This document shows, in pieces, positions 8,933 through 17,177 of a stretch of 64,000 bases of DNA. Both the position numbers and the translations under genes were made by a program. This stretch comes from Blattabacterium cuenoti (GTDB taxonomy: Bacteria; Bacteroidota; Bacteroidia; Flavobacteriales; Blattabacteriaceae): assembly GCF_014251575.1 (NCBI RefSeq), contig NZ_CP059191.1:1-64000 (forward strand). Direction: 5' to 3'. Position 1 is the first letter of the stretch, and each line of letters begins with the position of its first letter. Under the pieces are notes generated by a model. The model made no database searches. It saw only the letters and a program-made list of their open reading frames with translations, and was not told where the DNA came from.

Positions 8933-10586
8933 GCATAAATCTATTATAGATCGCAGTGCATGACAAATATAATAAAATTATTATCATTGTTGCTAAACCA
9001 ATTTTATAAATAAAATCTCCATACTTTATATAAAAAGTTTTCTTATCATTAAGGAATATCCTATCATACAAAACTCCTTCTTTTCCATAAGGAATATGTG
9101 ATATTATTTCTCCTCTTTCGTTAATGAAACAAGAAATTCCTGTATTAGCAGATCTAGCTATATATTTTCTATTTTCAATAGCTCTGAGACGTGCGTAATA
9201 CATATGTTGTTTGTGTCCTTGCGAAGTCCCCCACCAACCATCATTAGTAATGATAACCATCAATTCTGCATTTTTTTTAAAAAAATTAGAAACATATTCT
9301 CCAAATACAGACTCATAACAAATAATAGGTGCTATTCTTACTCCTAAATGAGGATGCTGAAAAACTGAAGGATGACTTTCTTTTCCAAGTTCCATTACAG
9401 TTCCTCCAAAATTGAGTAAGATATTTCCTAATATAGGATAAAAAATTTTTTTATAAGGAAGAGTTTCTACTGCTGGTACTAGTTTAGATTTATGATGATA
9501 CTCTATATTCTCATTAATTCCTATCTGAATAACTGAATTAAAAATATCTAACCATTGTATATTTTTTTTTGAATTTTCTAAAAAAATAGGAACAGAAGTT
9601 GTACTTTTTTTTTCTTGATATAAAGAAAATAATTCCACTCCTGTTATAAATACTGTGTTTGGAGATTTTTTTTGTAAATAATCTCTAAATACAGAGACAA
9701 TTTGATTGTTGTTTATCTTTTTTATTGGAATTTTATTTCCAGGAAATGCAGTTTCAGGAGCCAATATAATCATGGTTTTTTTAGATATTTTTTGATCCAT
9801 TAATTTCTTGAATTTTAAAATCAGTTTATTTTTTGAAATATGATATTTTTGATAGTATGGATCAATATTAGGTTGTAAAATTAACGTATTTACAGATCTT
9901 CTATATTTTTTTTCTTCATATTTTGTATATATGAGATGTGATATAAAAATCATTAAAAATATTTTTCCTATATTGAAAAAGATTCTTTTATATAAAAAAA
10001 GTATATTCTTATTTTTCTCATACTTGAGAATTGATTCTGTCAATCCAATATTGACTGTCCATATCCATACAGATCCTCCTAAAGTTCCAGTATATTCATA
10101 CCATTGGATCCATTCTATATGATTAGAGAATCCATTCCCTAAGTTTAACCATGGCCAAGATAATTCCCATTCTAAATGCATTTTTTCAAATGAAATCCAT
10201 AAGCAAACTAAAAAAACATTTCCTATTTTTTTACTTCCTGCATGTTTTTTAATCCATGAGTAAAAAGTAAAAACAATTGACATAAAAAAAGAATTCAATA
10301 ATACAGGAATTAAATAAGCTTCTACAGCAAAAGTTCCATTAATTCTTTTTGAATAAGAGAGCCAACATGTAGAAATAGCATTCCATATTAAAAAAGTAAC
10401 AAAAGAAAGAAAAAAAATATAAAAATTTTTCAAGTAGTTTTCTACATATAACAAAGGAATGAAAGCGATGAACAAATACATAGGATTTCCATTAGTAGGC
10501 CATCCTAAACTCAATAAAATTCCTGAACAGACACTGTATAAAAAAAATTGAATTCCTCTTATTATATCATATGAAATTTGATACAA
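8922..10586 (-). CDS. lnt: apolipoprotein N-acyltransferase
   Basis: Inner-membrane enzyme that adds the third acyl chain to outer-membrane lipoproteins. The N-terminal third is a series of hydrophobic segments; the C-terminal half is a nitrilase-like domain. The catalytic triad is visible: Glu in LAPETAFPGNKIP, Lys in SKLVPAVETLPYKK and Cys in APIICYESVFG. The reading frame is open upstream as far as 10634, but those codons lie inside tmRNA, so I place the start at the TTG at 10586 (554 residues); an internal start a few codons later is possible. It lies immediately downstream of ssrA on the same strand and overlaps nnr by 11 bases at the 3' end. Confidence 0.9.
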   Translation of the reverse strand: MYQISYDIIRGIQFFLYSVCSGILLSLGWPTNGNPMYLFIAFIPLLYVENYLKNFYIFFLSFVTFLIWNAISTCWLSYSKRINGTFAVEAYLIPVLLNSFFMSIVFTFYSWIKKHAGSKKIGNVFLVCLWISFEKMHLEWELSWPWLNLGNGFSNHIEWIQWYEYTGTLGGSVWIWTVNIGLTESILKYEKNKNILFLYKRIFFNIGKIFLMIFISHLIYTKYEEKKYRRSVNTLILQPNIDPYYQKYHISKNKLILKFKKLMDQKISKKTMIILAPETAFPGNKIPIKKINNNQIVSVFRDYLQKKSPNTVFITGVELFSLYQEKKSTTSVPIFLENSKKNIQWLDIFNSVIQIGINENIEYHHKSKLVPAVETLPYKKIFYPILGNILLNFGGTVMELGKESHPSVFQHPHLGVRIAPIICYESVFGEYVSNFFKKNAELMVIITNDGWWGTSQGHKQHMYYARLRAIENRKYIARSANTGISCFINERGEIISHIPYGKEGVLYDRIFLNDKKTFYIKYGDFIYKIGLATMIIILLYLSCTAIYNRFMLKL

Positions 10587-10592
10587 AATAAA

Positions 10593-10990
10593 TGGAGCTG
10601 GCGGGATTTGAACCCGCGTCCAAACAAGTAGCATAAAAGTTTTCTACATACTTATCCAAAAGTATTTTTTTCGTCTTTATTCAAGTTCTGGATCCAGAAT
10701 AAAAACTAAGATTCAAAACTATTTCTCAGAAAACTTAAGAATCATCTGTCTTCCTATCCTTATTACTTTTTGTACCTATCAGAAATGATAAGGAACAATA
10801 TCTGATAGATATTTTGCTTCTGTATTTGTTATGCAGACTAAGCTATAATGAATTTACATTAAGCAGCAAAAGCGTATTGTTTTTCGCCGTTTATTGTTAT
10901 TTGTAACGCTTGATTTACGTGTAAAACCTTACGTAACACGGTATGCTTTCTTTTATCACTAATCTTGCTGTCAAATCCAAAATCAGCCCC
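10593..10990 (-). ncRNA. ssrA: transfer-messenger RNA (tmRNA)
   Basis: tmRNA rescues stalled ribosomes and tags the unfinished protein for proteolysis. On the minus strand the 5' end GGGGCTGATTTTGGATTTGA begins at 10990; its first seven bases pair with CAGCTCC at 10600-10594 (one G-U pair) to form the acceptor stem, discriminator A at 10593. The T-arm is GGGTTCAAATCCC. The tag frame is 10888-10859: GGC resume codon, encoding GEKQYAFAA and then TAA (AGEKQYAFAA including the tRNA-borne alanine). CCA is not encoded. One-piece tmRNA of about 398 nt, between rodA and lnt and cooriented with both. Confidence 0.95.
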
Positions 10991-10999
10991 TATATACTA

Positions 11000-12238
11000 C
11001 TAGATAAAGCTACTCTGATCTGAGACGTCTATCCTTACAAATATAAACAATAAAATTGTAAAAGACCAAAGAGATGATCCTCCATAACTGAAAAAAGGTA
11101 AAACAATTCCTATTGTAGGAAAAAGTCCCATTACCATGCCTAAATTAATGACAAAATGAATTAAAATAATATTTCCAACTGAATATCCAAAAATTCTTCC
11201 AAAAACATCTTTTTGTCTTTCAGATAGAAAATAAATACGACTAATAAAAAGTAAATAAAATGTAATTAAAATAACACTTCCTATGAACCCCCATTCTTCT
11301 CCTACAGTACAAAAAATATAATCGGTATGTTGTTCAGGCACAAATTTTCCTTTTGTAACAGTTCCTTTTTGATATCCTTTTCCAAAAAATTTACCGGAAC
11401 CAATAGCTGTTTTTGAATATAATAAATTATATCCTACATTGTCTCTATATTTTCTATCAAATTCATTTCGGAATAGAATATTAATTCTATCTCTATGATG
11501 TTGTTTCAAAAATTTTTGAGAAAAAAATGGAGAAAAAATGGAAACAGCAGAAAAACTTACAAATAAAAATATATAAAAAAAGAAATTAATGAATGATATA
11601 TTTTTTTTTATAATGAAGAGAAAAATAAAAATTATAAATAAAAATGAAACTACTATCCAAGGAAATATATTTAATGAAATCAAAAATAATAAAATAGAAA
11701 ATAAAAAATAAAGTATAAAAGAAATAGATAATCCTTCTCTATATAAAGTTAGAAGAAAAGAAGAAAAAACTATAGAAGAACCTGGATCAGGTTGGAAAAA
11801 TATTAAAGAAGCAGGTAATATCAATATAATACATATATAGAACAATACTTTTTTATTTTTAATATTATCTTGACTCATCAAATGAGCTACCATTAAAGAT
11901 GTAGATATTTTAGCTAATTCAGAAGGTTGAAAACTAATAGGTCCAAAAACGTACCAAGATTTTGATCCATTCACGTTTTTTCCAAAAAAAAAGACCCCAA
12001 TCAAAAGAAATAACGTAAATAAAAAGAAAAATGGTGTAAAATATTTATAGTGAATAGGTTTAAACAAAAAAACAAAAAATATGAAAACAAAACTTAACAA
12101 AATCCATATTAATTGTTTTTCTGCTTTTTCAGGAGAAACTGAATACAAATTCATACATCCAAAAAAAATCATGAAAATATAAATTGTTACAATTACCCAG
12201 TCTATATTTTTTAATAATATTTTATTTCTTTTTATCAA
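11000..12238 (-). CDS. rodA: rod-shape peptidoglycan glycosyltransferase RodA
   Basis: SEDS-family membrane glycosyltransferase that polymerises lipid II for side-wall growth, working with PBP2. The 412-residue protein is almost entirely hydrophobic with about ten membrane segments. It shows the family motifs GPISFQPSELAKIS near residue 100, PEQHTDYIFCTVGEEWGF near 310 and the C-terminal GIVLPFFSYGGSS. Its start overlaps the 3' end of mrdA by 17 bases, the usual pairing with its partner transpeptidase. It is the last protein gene of the mreBCD-mrdA-rodA operon; its stop lies 10 bases before the tmRNA 5' end. RodA rather than FtsW is preferred because of the mre/mrd context. Confidence 0.94.
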   Translation of the reverse strand: MIKRNKILLKNIDWVIVTIYIFMIFFGCMNLYSVSPEKAEKQLIWILLSFVFIFFVFLFKPIHYKYFTPFFFLFTLFLLIGVFFFGKNVNGSKSWYVFGPISFQPSELAKISTSLMVAHLMSQDNIKNKKVLFYICIILILPASLIFFQPDPGSSIVFSSFLLTLYREGLSISFILYFLFSILLFLISLNIFPWIVVSFLFIIFIFLFIIKKNISFINFFFYIFLFVSFSAVSIFSPFFSQKFLKQHHRDRINILFRNEFDRKYRDNVGYNLLYSKTAIGSGKFFGKGYQKGTVTKGKFVPEQHTDYIFCTVGEEWGFIGSVILITFYLLFISRIYFLSERQKDVFGRIFGYSVGNIILIHFVINLGMVMGLFPTIGIVLPFFSYGGSSLWSFTILLFIFVRIDVSDQSSFI

Positions 12239-14129
12239 AAGAACTTTTTGTATAAAAATTATTGAACTTTTTCATTTTTGCTATAGTATCGTATACTTTC
12301 TGCAATCCTGAAGTCAGGATTTTTTTTTCAAGATTTTTTCTATGCACATTATTGTTTATGTATTTTTCAGCAATAAGACTAGCAATAGGACCAGCCCAAC
12401 GAGATCCAAATCCTCCATTTTCTATTATAACAGAAATAGCAATTTTAGGATCCTCTACAGGAGCAAATAATATGAAAATAGAATGATCAGGTAAAGAAAC
12501 TATTTTCTGTCTATTAATTTTAAGAAAATTCTGCGCAGTTCCTGTTTTTCCAGCCATTCTAATATCAGATGATTTAAAACTCTTTCCTGTTCCAATCATA
12601 AAAACTTTTTCCATTCCATTAATAATTAAATCAAAATATTTACTTTTTACTTTAGTATGTTTAGCTCTAGTATAATTTGGATTAGATATAGGTCTATGAT
12701 TTATGCGTTTTACAATATGTGGAGTATAGAAAAAGCCTTTATTCGCTATAGCACAAACCATATTAGCTAATTGAATAGGAGTTACATTGATTTCTCCTTG
12801 TCCTATACTATTGGAAATAATCGTAATAGCATTCCATTTTGTAGTTCCATATTTTTTATTGTAATAATCTCCTGAAGGAATGACTCCTTTTTCTCCTGTA
12901 GCTAAATCATTATACAAATAATTTCCAAAACCAAAACTTTTAATAATATTACTCCATTCATTAACTCCTTTTGTTAAATTTTTAGGATATTTTTCAATAA
13001 CACGTTTATAAACTTGTGCAAAATAATTATTGCAAGAAACAGCAACAGCTGTTTCTACTCCTATAGGTAATCCATGAATTCCAGAATGGCAATGAATTCT
13101 TTTTTTACCATATTTAAATCCTTTATAACATATGAATGTAGTATTGGAATTCACTACTCCCATTTGAAGACCAGCTAATTCTGTAAGTAATTTAAATGGA
13201 GAAGCTGGAGGATAACGAGCTTGTGTTGTTCTATCAAATAAAGGATTATCTATAGTATCTCTCATTAATTTTTTAAATTCTTTAGAACGATTAATTCCTA
13301 CAAATAAATTAGGATTATTAATGGGACTAGACACCAATGATAAAATTTCTCCATTTTTAGGATTAATAGCGACTATTCCTCCTTTTTTTTGAAACATAAG
13401 TTTTTCTGCGTAATTTTGTAAATTCCAATCTATAGTTAAAGAAATATCATTTCCACTAACTGCTTTAATATCATTTTTTCTATTATTGTAATTTCCTATA
13501 ATACAACCTTTTCTATCTCTAACCCAATATCTTATCCCCTTTTTTCCTCTTAGTATTTTTTCATAAGATTTTTCCACTCCAGCCCAACCAATAAAATCTC
13601 CCATTTGATAATAATTAGATTCTTTCTTAATATCTTTTTGAGTAACTTCTCCTATATATCCCAAAATATTGGATGAACTTTCTACTTTGTAATCTCTAAG
13701 AGAACGCTTTGTCCAATCAAATCCTTTATATTTATAAAGTTTTTCTTGTATAGTCGCAAATTTTTCTTTTGAAATAAAAGGAAGAAAAACAGATGGTAAA
13801 TATTTAGAATAATCTTTTGCTTTTTCTAAATTTTTAGAAAAAGTTTTTTTTTCAATTCCTACAAGATTACAAAATTCTATAATATTAAAATGTTCATCTA
13901 TAAGAATTGGAATAACTATTAATTCATAAATAGATTTATTGAAAACCAATAAATTTTCATTTCTATCAAAAATAGATCCTCTTTCAGGAATAATTATTTC
14001 TTGCTTTATAGAAGTATTAAAAGCATTCAGAATATACTTTTCCGTATATATTTGTATAAAAAATAATCTAATTATGAAAATTAAACCTATAGAACTTAAT
14101 AAAATGTAAAAATTATATAATTTTTTCAA
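12222..14129 (-). CDS. mrdA: penicillin-binding protein 2 (peptidoglycan D,D-transpeptidase)
   Basis: Class B PBP that cross-links peptidoglycan during elongation, partner of RodA. An N-terminal membrane anchor (about 5-27) is followed by the PBP dimerisation domain (PERGSIFDRN near residue 48) and the transpeptidase domain. Active-site motifs are complete: SxxK in PPASPFKLLTE, SxN in VSCNNYFAQ and KTG in AGKTGTAQNF. The 635-residue length is typical. The start overlaps mreD by 4 bases (ATGA-type) and the end overlaps rodA, indicating translational coupling in the cell-shape operon. Confidence 0.95.
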   Translation of the reverse strand: MKKLYNFYILLSSIGLIFIIRLFFIQIYTEKYILNAFNTSIKQEIIIPERGSIFDRNENLLVFNKSIYELIVIPILIDEHFNIIEFCNLVGIEKKTFSKNLEKAKDYSKYLPSVFLPFISKEKFATIQEKLYKYKGFDWTKRSLRDYKVESSSNILGYIGEVTQKDIKKESNYYQMGDFIGWAGVEKSYEKILRGKKGIRYWVRDRKGCIIGNYNNRKNDIKAVSGNDISLTIDWNLQNYAEKLMFQKKGGIVAINPKNGEILSLVSSPINNPNLFVGINRSKEFKKLMRDTIDNPLFDRTTQARYPPASPFKLLTELAGLQMGVVNSNTTFICYKGFKYGKKRIHCHSGIHGLPIGVETAVAVSCNNYFAQVYKRVIEKYPKNLTKGVNEWSNIIKSFGFGNYLYNDLATGEKGVIPSGDYYNKKYGTTKWNAITIISNSIGQGEINVTPIQLANMVCAIANKGFFYTPHIVKRINHRPISNPNYTRAKHTKVKSKYFDLIINGMEKVFMIGTGKSFKSSDIRMAGKTGTAQNFLKINRQKIVSLPDHSIFILFAPVEDPKIAISVIIENGGFGSRWAGPIASLIAEKYINNNVHRKNLEKKILTSGLQKVYDTIAKMKKFNNFYTKSSFDKKK

Positions 14130-14629
14130 TGTTTAATTTTTCTGAAAAAAAAATATATAATACATAAAATAGTTGTAAAAATACTGCTGAATATCGTTCT
14201 AAATAAAAGAATTTTACTAAAAATTGTCCCCTTTAATATTTCTAATATTAACAAAGAAAAATGATGTGTAATAACTAATGAAAATATATAAAGAATTTTT
14301 CTAGTAAAAGGTAATTCATAAATAGAAAAATCATTTCTATTTATAAAATTCTTTCCATCAAAAAACTGTAAAAAATTTAATCTTAAAAAAGCAGATAAAG
14401 TAGCAGAAAAAGCATGAATCCCTCCAGAATTCATACAATGATCTATAATCCAGCCAATTAAAAAAGATAAAAATAAGAATAAAAATTTATTTCTATTGTA
14501 GGGATAGACTAATATAAAAAGTATATATAAATAGCATCCTAAAAATAATGTATTTAATATTGATATTTGAATCAAACAAAGAATAAAAATGAAGAAAACG
14601 GAAACAATAAAATTTCTAATGAAACTCAT
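14126..14629 (-). CDS. mreD: rod shape-determining protein MreD
   Basis: Small polytopic inner-membrane component of the elongasome. The 167 residues contain about five hydrophobic segments. Sequence conservation in MreD is low everywhere, so the call rests mainly on position between mreC and mrdA plus size and topology; the segment GWIIDHCMNSGGIHAFSAT resembles the conserved G-x-x-x-D region of flavobacterial MreD. It shares one base with the mreC stop and overlaps mrdA by 4 bases. Confidence 0.85.
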   Translation of the reverse strand: MSFIRNFIVSVFFIFILCLIQISILNTLFLGCYLYILFILVYPYNRNKFLFLFLSFLIGWIIDHCMNSGGIHAFSATLSAFLRLNFLQFFDGKNFINRNDFSIYELPFTRKILYIFSLVITHHFSLLILEILKGTIFSKILLFRTIFSSIFTTILCIIYFFFRKIKH

Positions 14630-15462
14630 TATTTATTTTCAACTTTATAAAGTTGAACATCATTCCACTCTTTTTTAAATAAATTTTTTACAACATAAGC
14701 GTTTTCTATAGTAGAAAAATTAGCCATCAATTTTACTTTTATAATATAATTAGCATGTTCTTCATCAAATTTATAAGAGGAAACTTTTCCAAGTTCTATT
14801 CCTTCAGGAAAGGTAGCTGATTTTCCATCTGTTTCCACTATATCTCCTTTATGTATTGTGGAGTGTCTAGGAATATCATACAAAACTACATATTCGTGAT
14901 CCAGTCCATCCCAACTTAGAGTTCCAAAATATTTATTTTTTTTCAGTCTAGCATTTACTTTAATTTTTGGATTTAAAAGAGAAATAGCGATACTAAAATG
15001 TGGAGATGTTTTTATAATAATTCCTGCAATACCATCAGATAATATAATCCCCATATCAGGTTTAATTCCATCTATACTTCCTTTATTTATAGTTATGTAA
15101 TTTTCCTGCTCATGAATACTGTTATTTATAATTTTTACTGGAGTAAAAGTATATTGTTGTAAATAGTTAACATCTTCTTTTTTGAAATCTTTAGATATTT
15201 TTGTTATTTTAGAAAATATGTGTGCATTGCGTAATTTTTTGTTTTCATTTAACAATTTTTTATTTTCAATTTCTAATAAAAAATAACTTCGTAAGTTGTA
15301 AATGGTTTCATAAATCTTTCCAATCATGAAATTGGAAGAACCTGCATAAATATATTGATGAAGTTTGGAATTTGAAAAAGAAAGAAAAATAGATGCACAT
15401 TCTAGTATAAAAAAGAAAATAAAAAAACGCCATTTAAAAAGAAAACTAAAAAATTCACGCAT
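14629..15462 (-). CDS. mreC: rod shape-determining protein MreC
   Basis: Periplasmic scaffold that links MreB to the peptidoglycan synthases. One N-terminal membrane anchor (about 11-28) is followed by a coiled-coil stretch (about 55-85, rich in E/N/K) and the two-domain beta-barrel region with the typical NKGSIDGIKPDMGI near residue 127 and GKSATFPEGIELGKVS near 212. 277 residues, normal for the family. It begins 14 bases after mreB and its stop codon shares a base with the mreD start, so it is the second gene of the cell-shape operon. Confidence 0.93.
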   Translation of the reverse strand: MREFFSFLFKWRFFIFFFILECASIFLSFSNSKLHQYIYAGSSNFMIGKIYETIYNLRSYFLLEIENKKLLNENKKLRNAHIFSKITKISKDFKKEDVNYLQQYTFTPVKIINNSIHEQENYITINKGSIDGIKPDMGIILSDGIAGIIIKTSPHFSIAISLLNPKIKVNARLKKNKYFGTLSWDGLDHEYVVLYDIPRHSTIHKGDIVETDGKSATFPEGIELGKVSSYKFDEEHANYIIKVKLMANFSTIENAYVVKNLFKKEWNDVQLYKVENK

Positions 15463-15476
15463 AAGATTTATCTATC

Positions 15477-16517
15477 CTATTTCATTAAAAATGTAAATTT
15501 ATCAATATTTTTCAATGCCACACCTGTTCCTTTAACTACAGCTCTTAAAGGATCATCTACTAAAGAGACAGAAAGTCCCGTTTTTTTAGATATTCTTTTA
15601 TCCAATCCTCTCAAAAGAGATCCTCCTCCAGCCATATAAATTCCTGTTTTATAAATATCTGCAGCAAGTTCTGGTGGAGTTTTTGAAAGAGTTTCCATCA
15701 CAGCATCTTCTATTCGTAAAATTGATTTATCAAGAGCAGGAATGGTTTCTTTATAAGAAATATTCATTTCTTTTGGTTTTCCTGTAGGTAGATCTCTACC
15801 TTGTATATGAATATCATCAGGAGGAGTTTCAATTGATTCCATTGCTGCCCCTATATCTATTTTTATTTTTTCAGCAGTCCTTTCTCCAATATACAAATTG
15901 TATTTGGAACGAAGAAAATAAGCTATATCATTGGTAAAAACATCTCCAGCTGTTTTTATAGATTTTTGACAAACAATTCCTCCTAGAGCTATGACTCCAC
16001 ATTCTGTAGTTCCTCCTCCTATATCAATAATCATATTTCCTTCTGCTTTGGTAACTGAAATTCCAGAACCTATAGCAGCGGCCATAGGTTCTTCAATAAG
16101 ATAAACTTCTTTGGCATTTAGATGTTGAGCAGAATCTTTGACTGCTCTCTTTTCTACTTCTGTAATTCCGGATGGAATACAAATTACCATTGTTAATGAT
16201 GGAGTAAAAAATTTATTATTGATACCTGGTACTTTCTTGATAAATTCTCTTATCATAAGTTCAGCTACTTGATAATCCGCAATAACTCCGTCTTTTAATG
16301 GTTTATATATTTTAATGTTTTCATGTGTTTTTCCTTGCATTTGTTTTGCTTCTTCACCTACAGCTAATACTTTTTTTGTTCTTACATCTATAGCTATTAT
16401 TGAAGGTAAATCCACTATGACTTTATTATTGTGCATAATAAGCGTATTTGCTGTTCCTAAATCTATGGCAATCTCTTGATTAAAGAGGTTCTTCATAAAA
16501 TCTATTATTAATCCCAT
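15477..16517 (-). CDS. mreB: rod shape-determining protein MreB, actin-like ATPase
   Basis: Bacterial actin that forms membrane-bound filaments directing side-wall synthesis. The ATP-binding signature DLGTANT is at residues 19-25, and the further actin-fold motifs are present: EEPMAAAIGSG, MIIDIGGGTTE and YMAGGGSLLRGLD. 346 residues, full length. I keep the first ATG; a second ATG seven codons in would also be acceptable. It heads the operon mreB-mreC-mreD-mrdA-rodA and is divergent from folK, so the 87-base gap 16518-16604 should hold promoters for both. Confidence 0.97.
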   Translation of the reverse strand: MGLIIDFMKNLFNQEIAIDLGTANTLIMHNNKVIVDLPSIIAIDVRTKKVLAVGEEAKQMQGKTHENIKIYKPLKDGVIADYQVAELMIREFIKKVPGINNKFFTPSLTMVICIPSGITEVEKRAVKDSAQHLNAKEVYLIEEPMAAAIGSGISVTKAEGNMIIDIGGGTTECGVIALGGIVCQKSIKTAGDVFTNDIAYFLRSKYNLYIGERTAEKIKIDIGAAMESIETPPDDIHIQGRDLPTGKPKEMNISYKETIPALDKSILRIEDAVMETLSKTPPELAADIYKTGIYMAGGGSLLRGLDKRISKKTGLSVSLVDDPLRAVVKGTGVALKNIDKFTFLMK

Positions 16518-16604
16518 TAATATTTCTTCATGAAAAGATTCACCTAATTTAAATAAAAAATACAGTTTTTCAGTATATTAAACATTTTATATAAATTTTT
16601 TCTT

Positions 16605-17102
16605 TTGGAGGAACATCATGTCTTTTTGTTACAAGGGAGTAATAAAAAAAATCGGAAAGAATATTTGAATCAATCTTTGATTTTGATATCTAAAAAGATT
16701 GGAAAAGTTATTAAAAAATCTTCATATTTTGAAAGCGAAGCATGGAATATGAAAAATTCTCCTTCTTTTTATAATAGAGCTTTATATGTAAAAACTAGTC
16801 ATTCTCCAATTAGTCTTTTAGAAAATATTTTGAATATAGAATTCCTGATAGGAAGAAAAAAGAATCATACAGGAGAATATGAAGATAGAGAAATAGATAT
16901 AGATATTTTATTTTATGATCATATCATTATATATAGTTCTATTCTGACTATTCCACATCCTCTATTGCATATGAGAAAATTTGTTTTAGAACCTATGTGT
17001 GAAATTAGCCCAAATAAGAGTCATCCTATATTTAATTTGACGCTTTTAGAGATATTAGGAGTATGCACAGATAAATTAAATGTAAAAAAATTACTAAACT
17101 AA
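16605..17102 (+). CDS. folK: 2-amino-4-hydroxy-6-hydroxymethyldihydropteridine pyrophosphokinase
   Basis: HPPK transfers pyrophosphate from ATP to the pterin, a step in folate synthesis. The 165-residue protein has the family N-terminal segment LLQGSNKKNR, the FYNRALYVKT strand and the metal-binding signature EDREIDIDILFYD (about 98-110), followed by IPHPLLHMRKFVLEPMCEI. The frame opens with TTG at 16605; the only nearby ATG (16618) is out of frame, so TTG is the probable start. Single-domain HPPK without fused DHPS or DHNA. It is divergent from mreB and followed by lptD 75 bases later. Confidence 0.93.
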   Translation: MEEHHVFLLQGSNKKNRKEYLNQSLILISKKIGKVIKKSSYFESEAWNMKNSPSFYNRALYVKTSHSPISLLENILNIEFLIGRKKNHTGEYEDREIDIDILFYDHIIIYSSILTIPHPLLHMRKFVLEPMCEISPNKSHPIFNLTLLEILGVCTDKLNVKKLLN

Positions 17103-17177
17103 GTTATTTAAGCATGAATGGATGTATGTATGTTATGACTAAAAATTATAATTTTTACATAATTAAACAAATTTAAT

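Noticed and set aside
10587..10634. N-terminal extension of lnt (MLLVWTRVQIPPAP)
   Set aside because: These codons are the tmRNA T-arm and acceptor stem, a common false extension.
17140..17157. 18-base perfect palindrome of A and T before lptD
   Set aside because: Consists only of A and T with no flanking T-tract or conserved partner; expected by chance at this composition.
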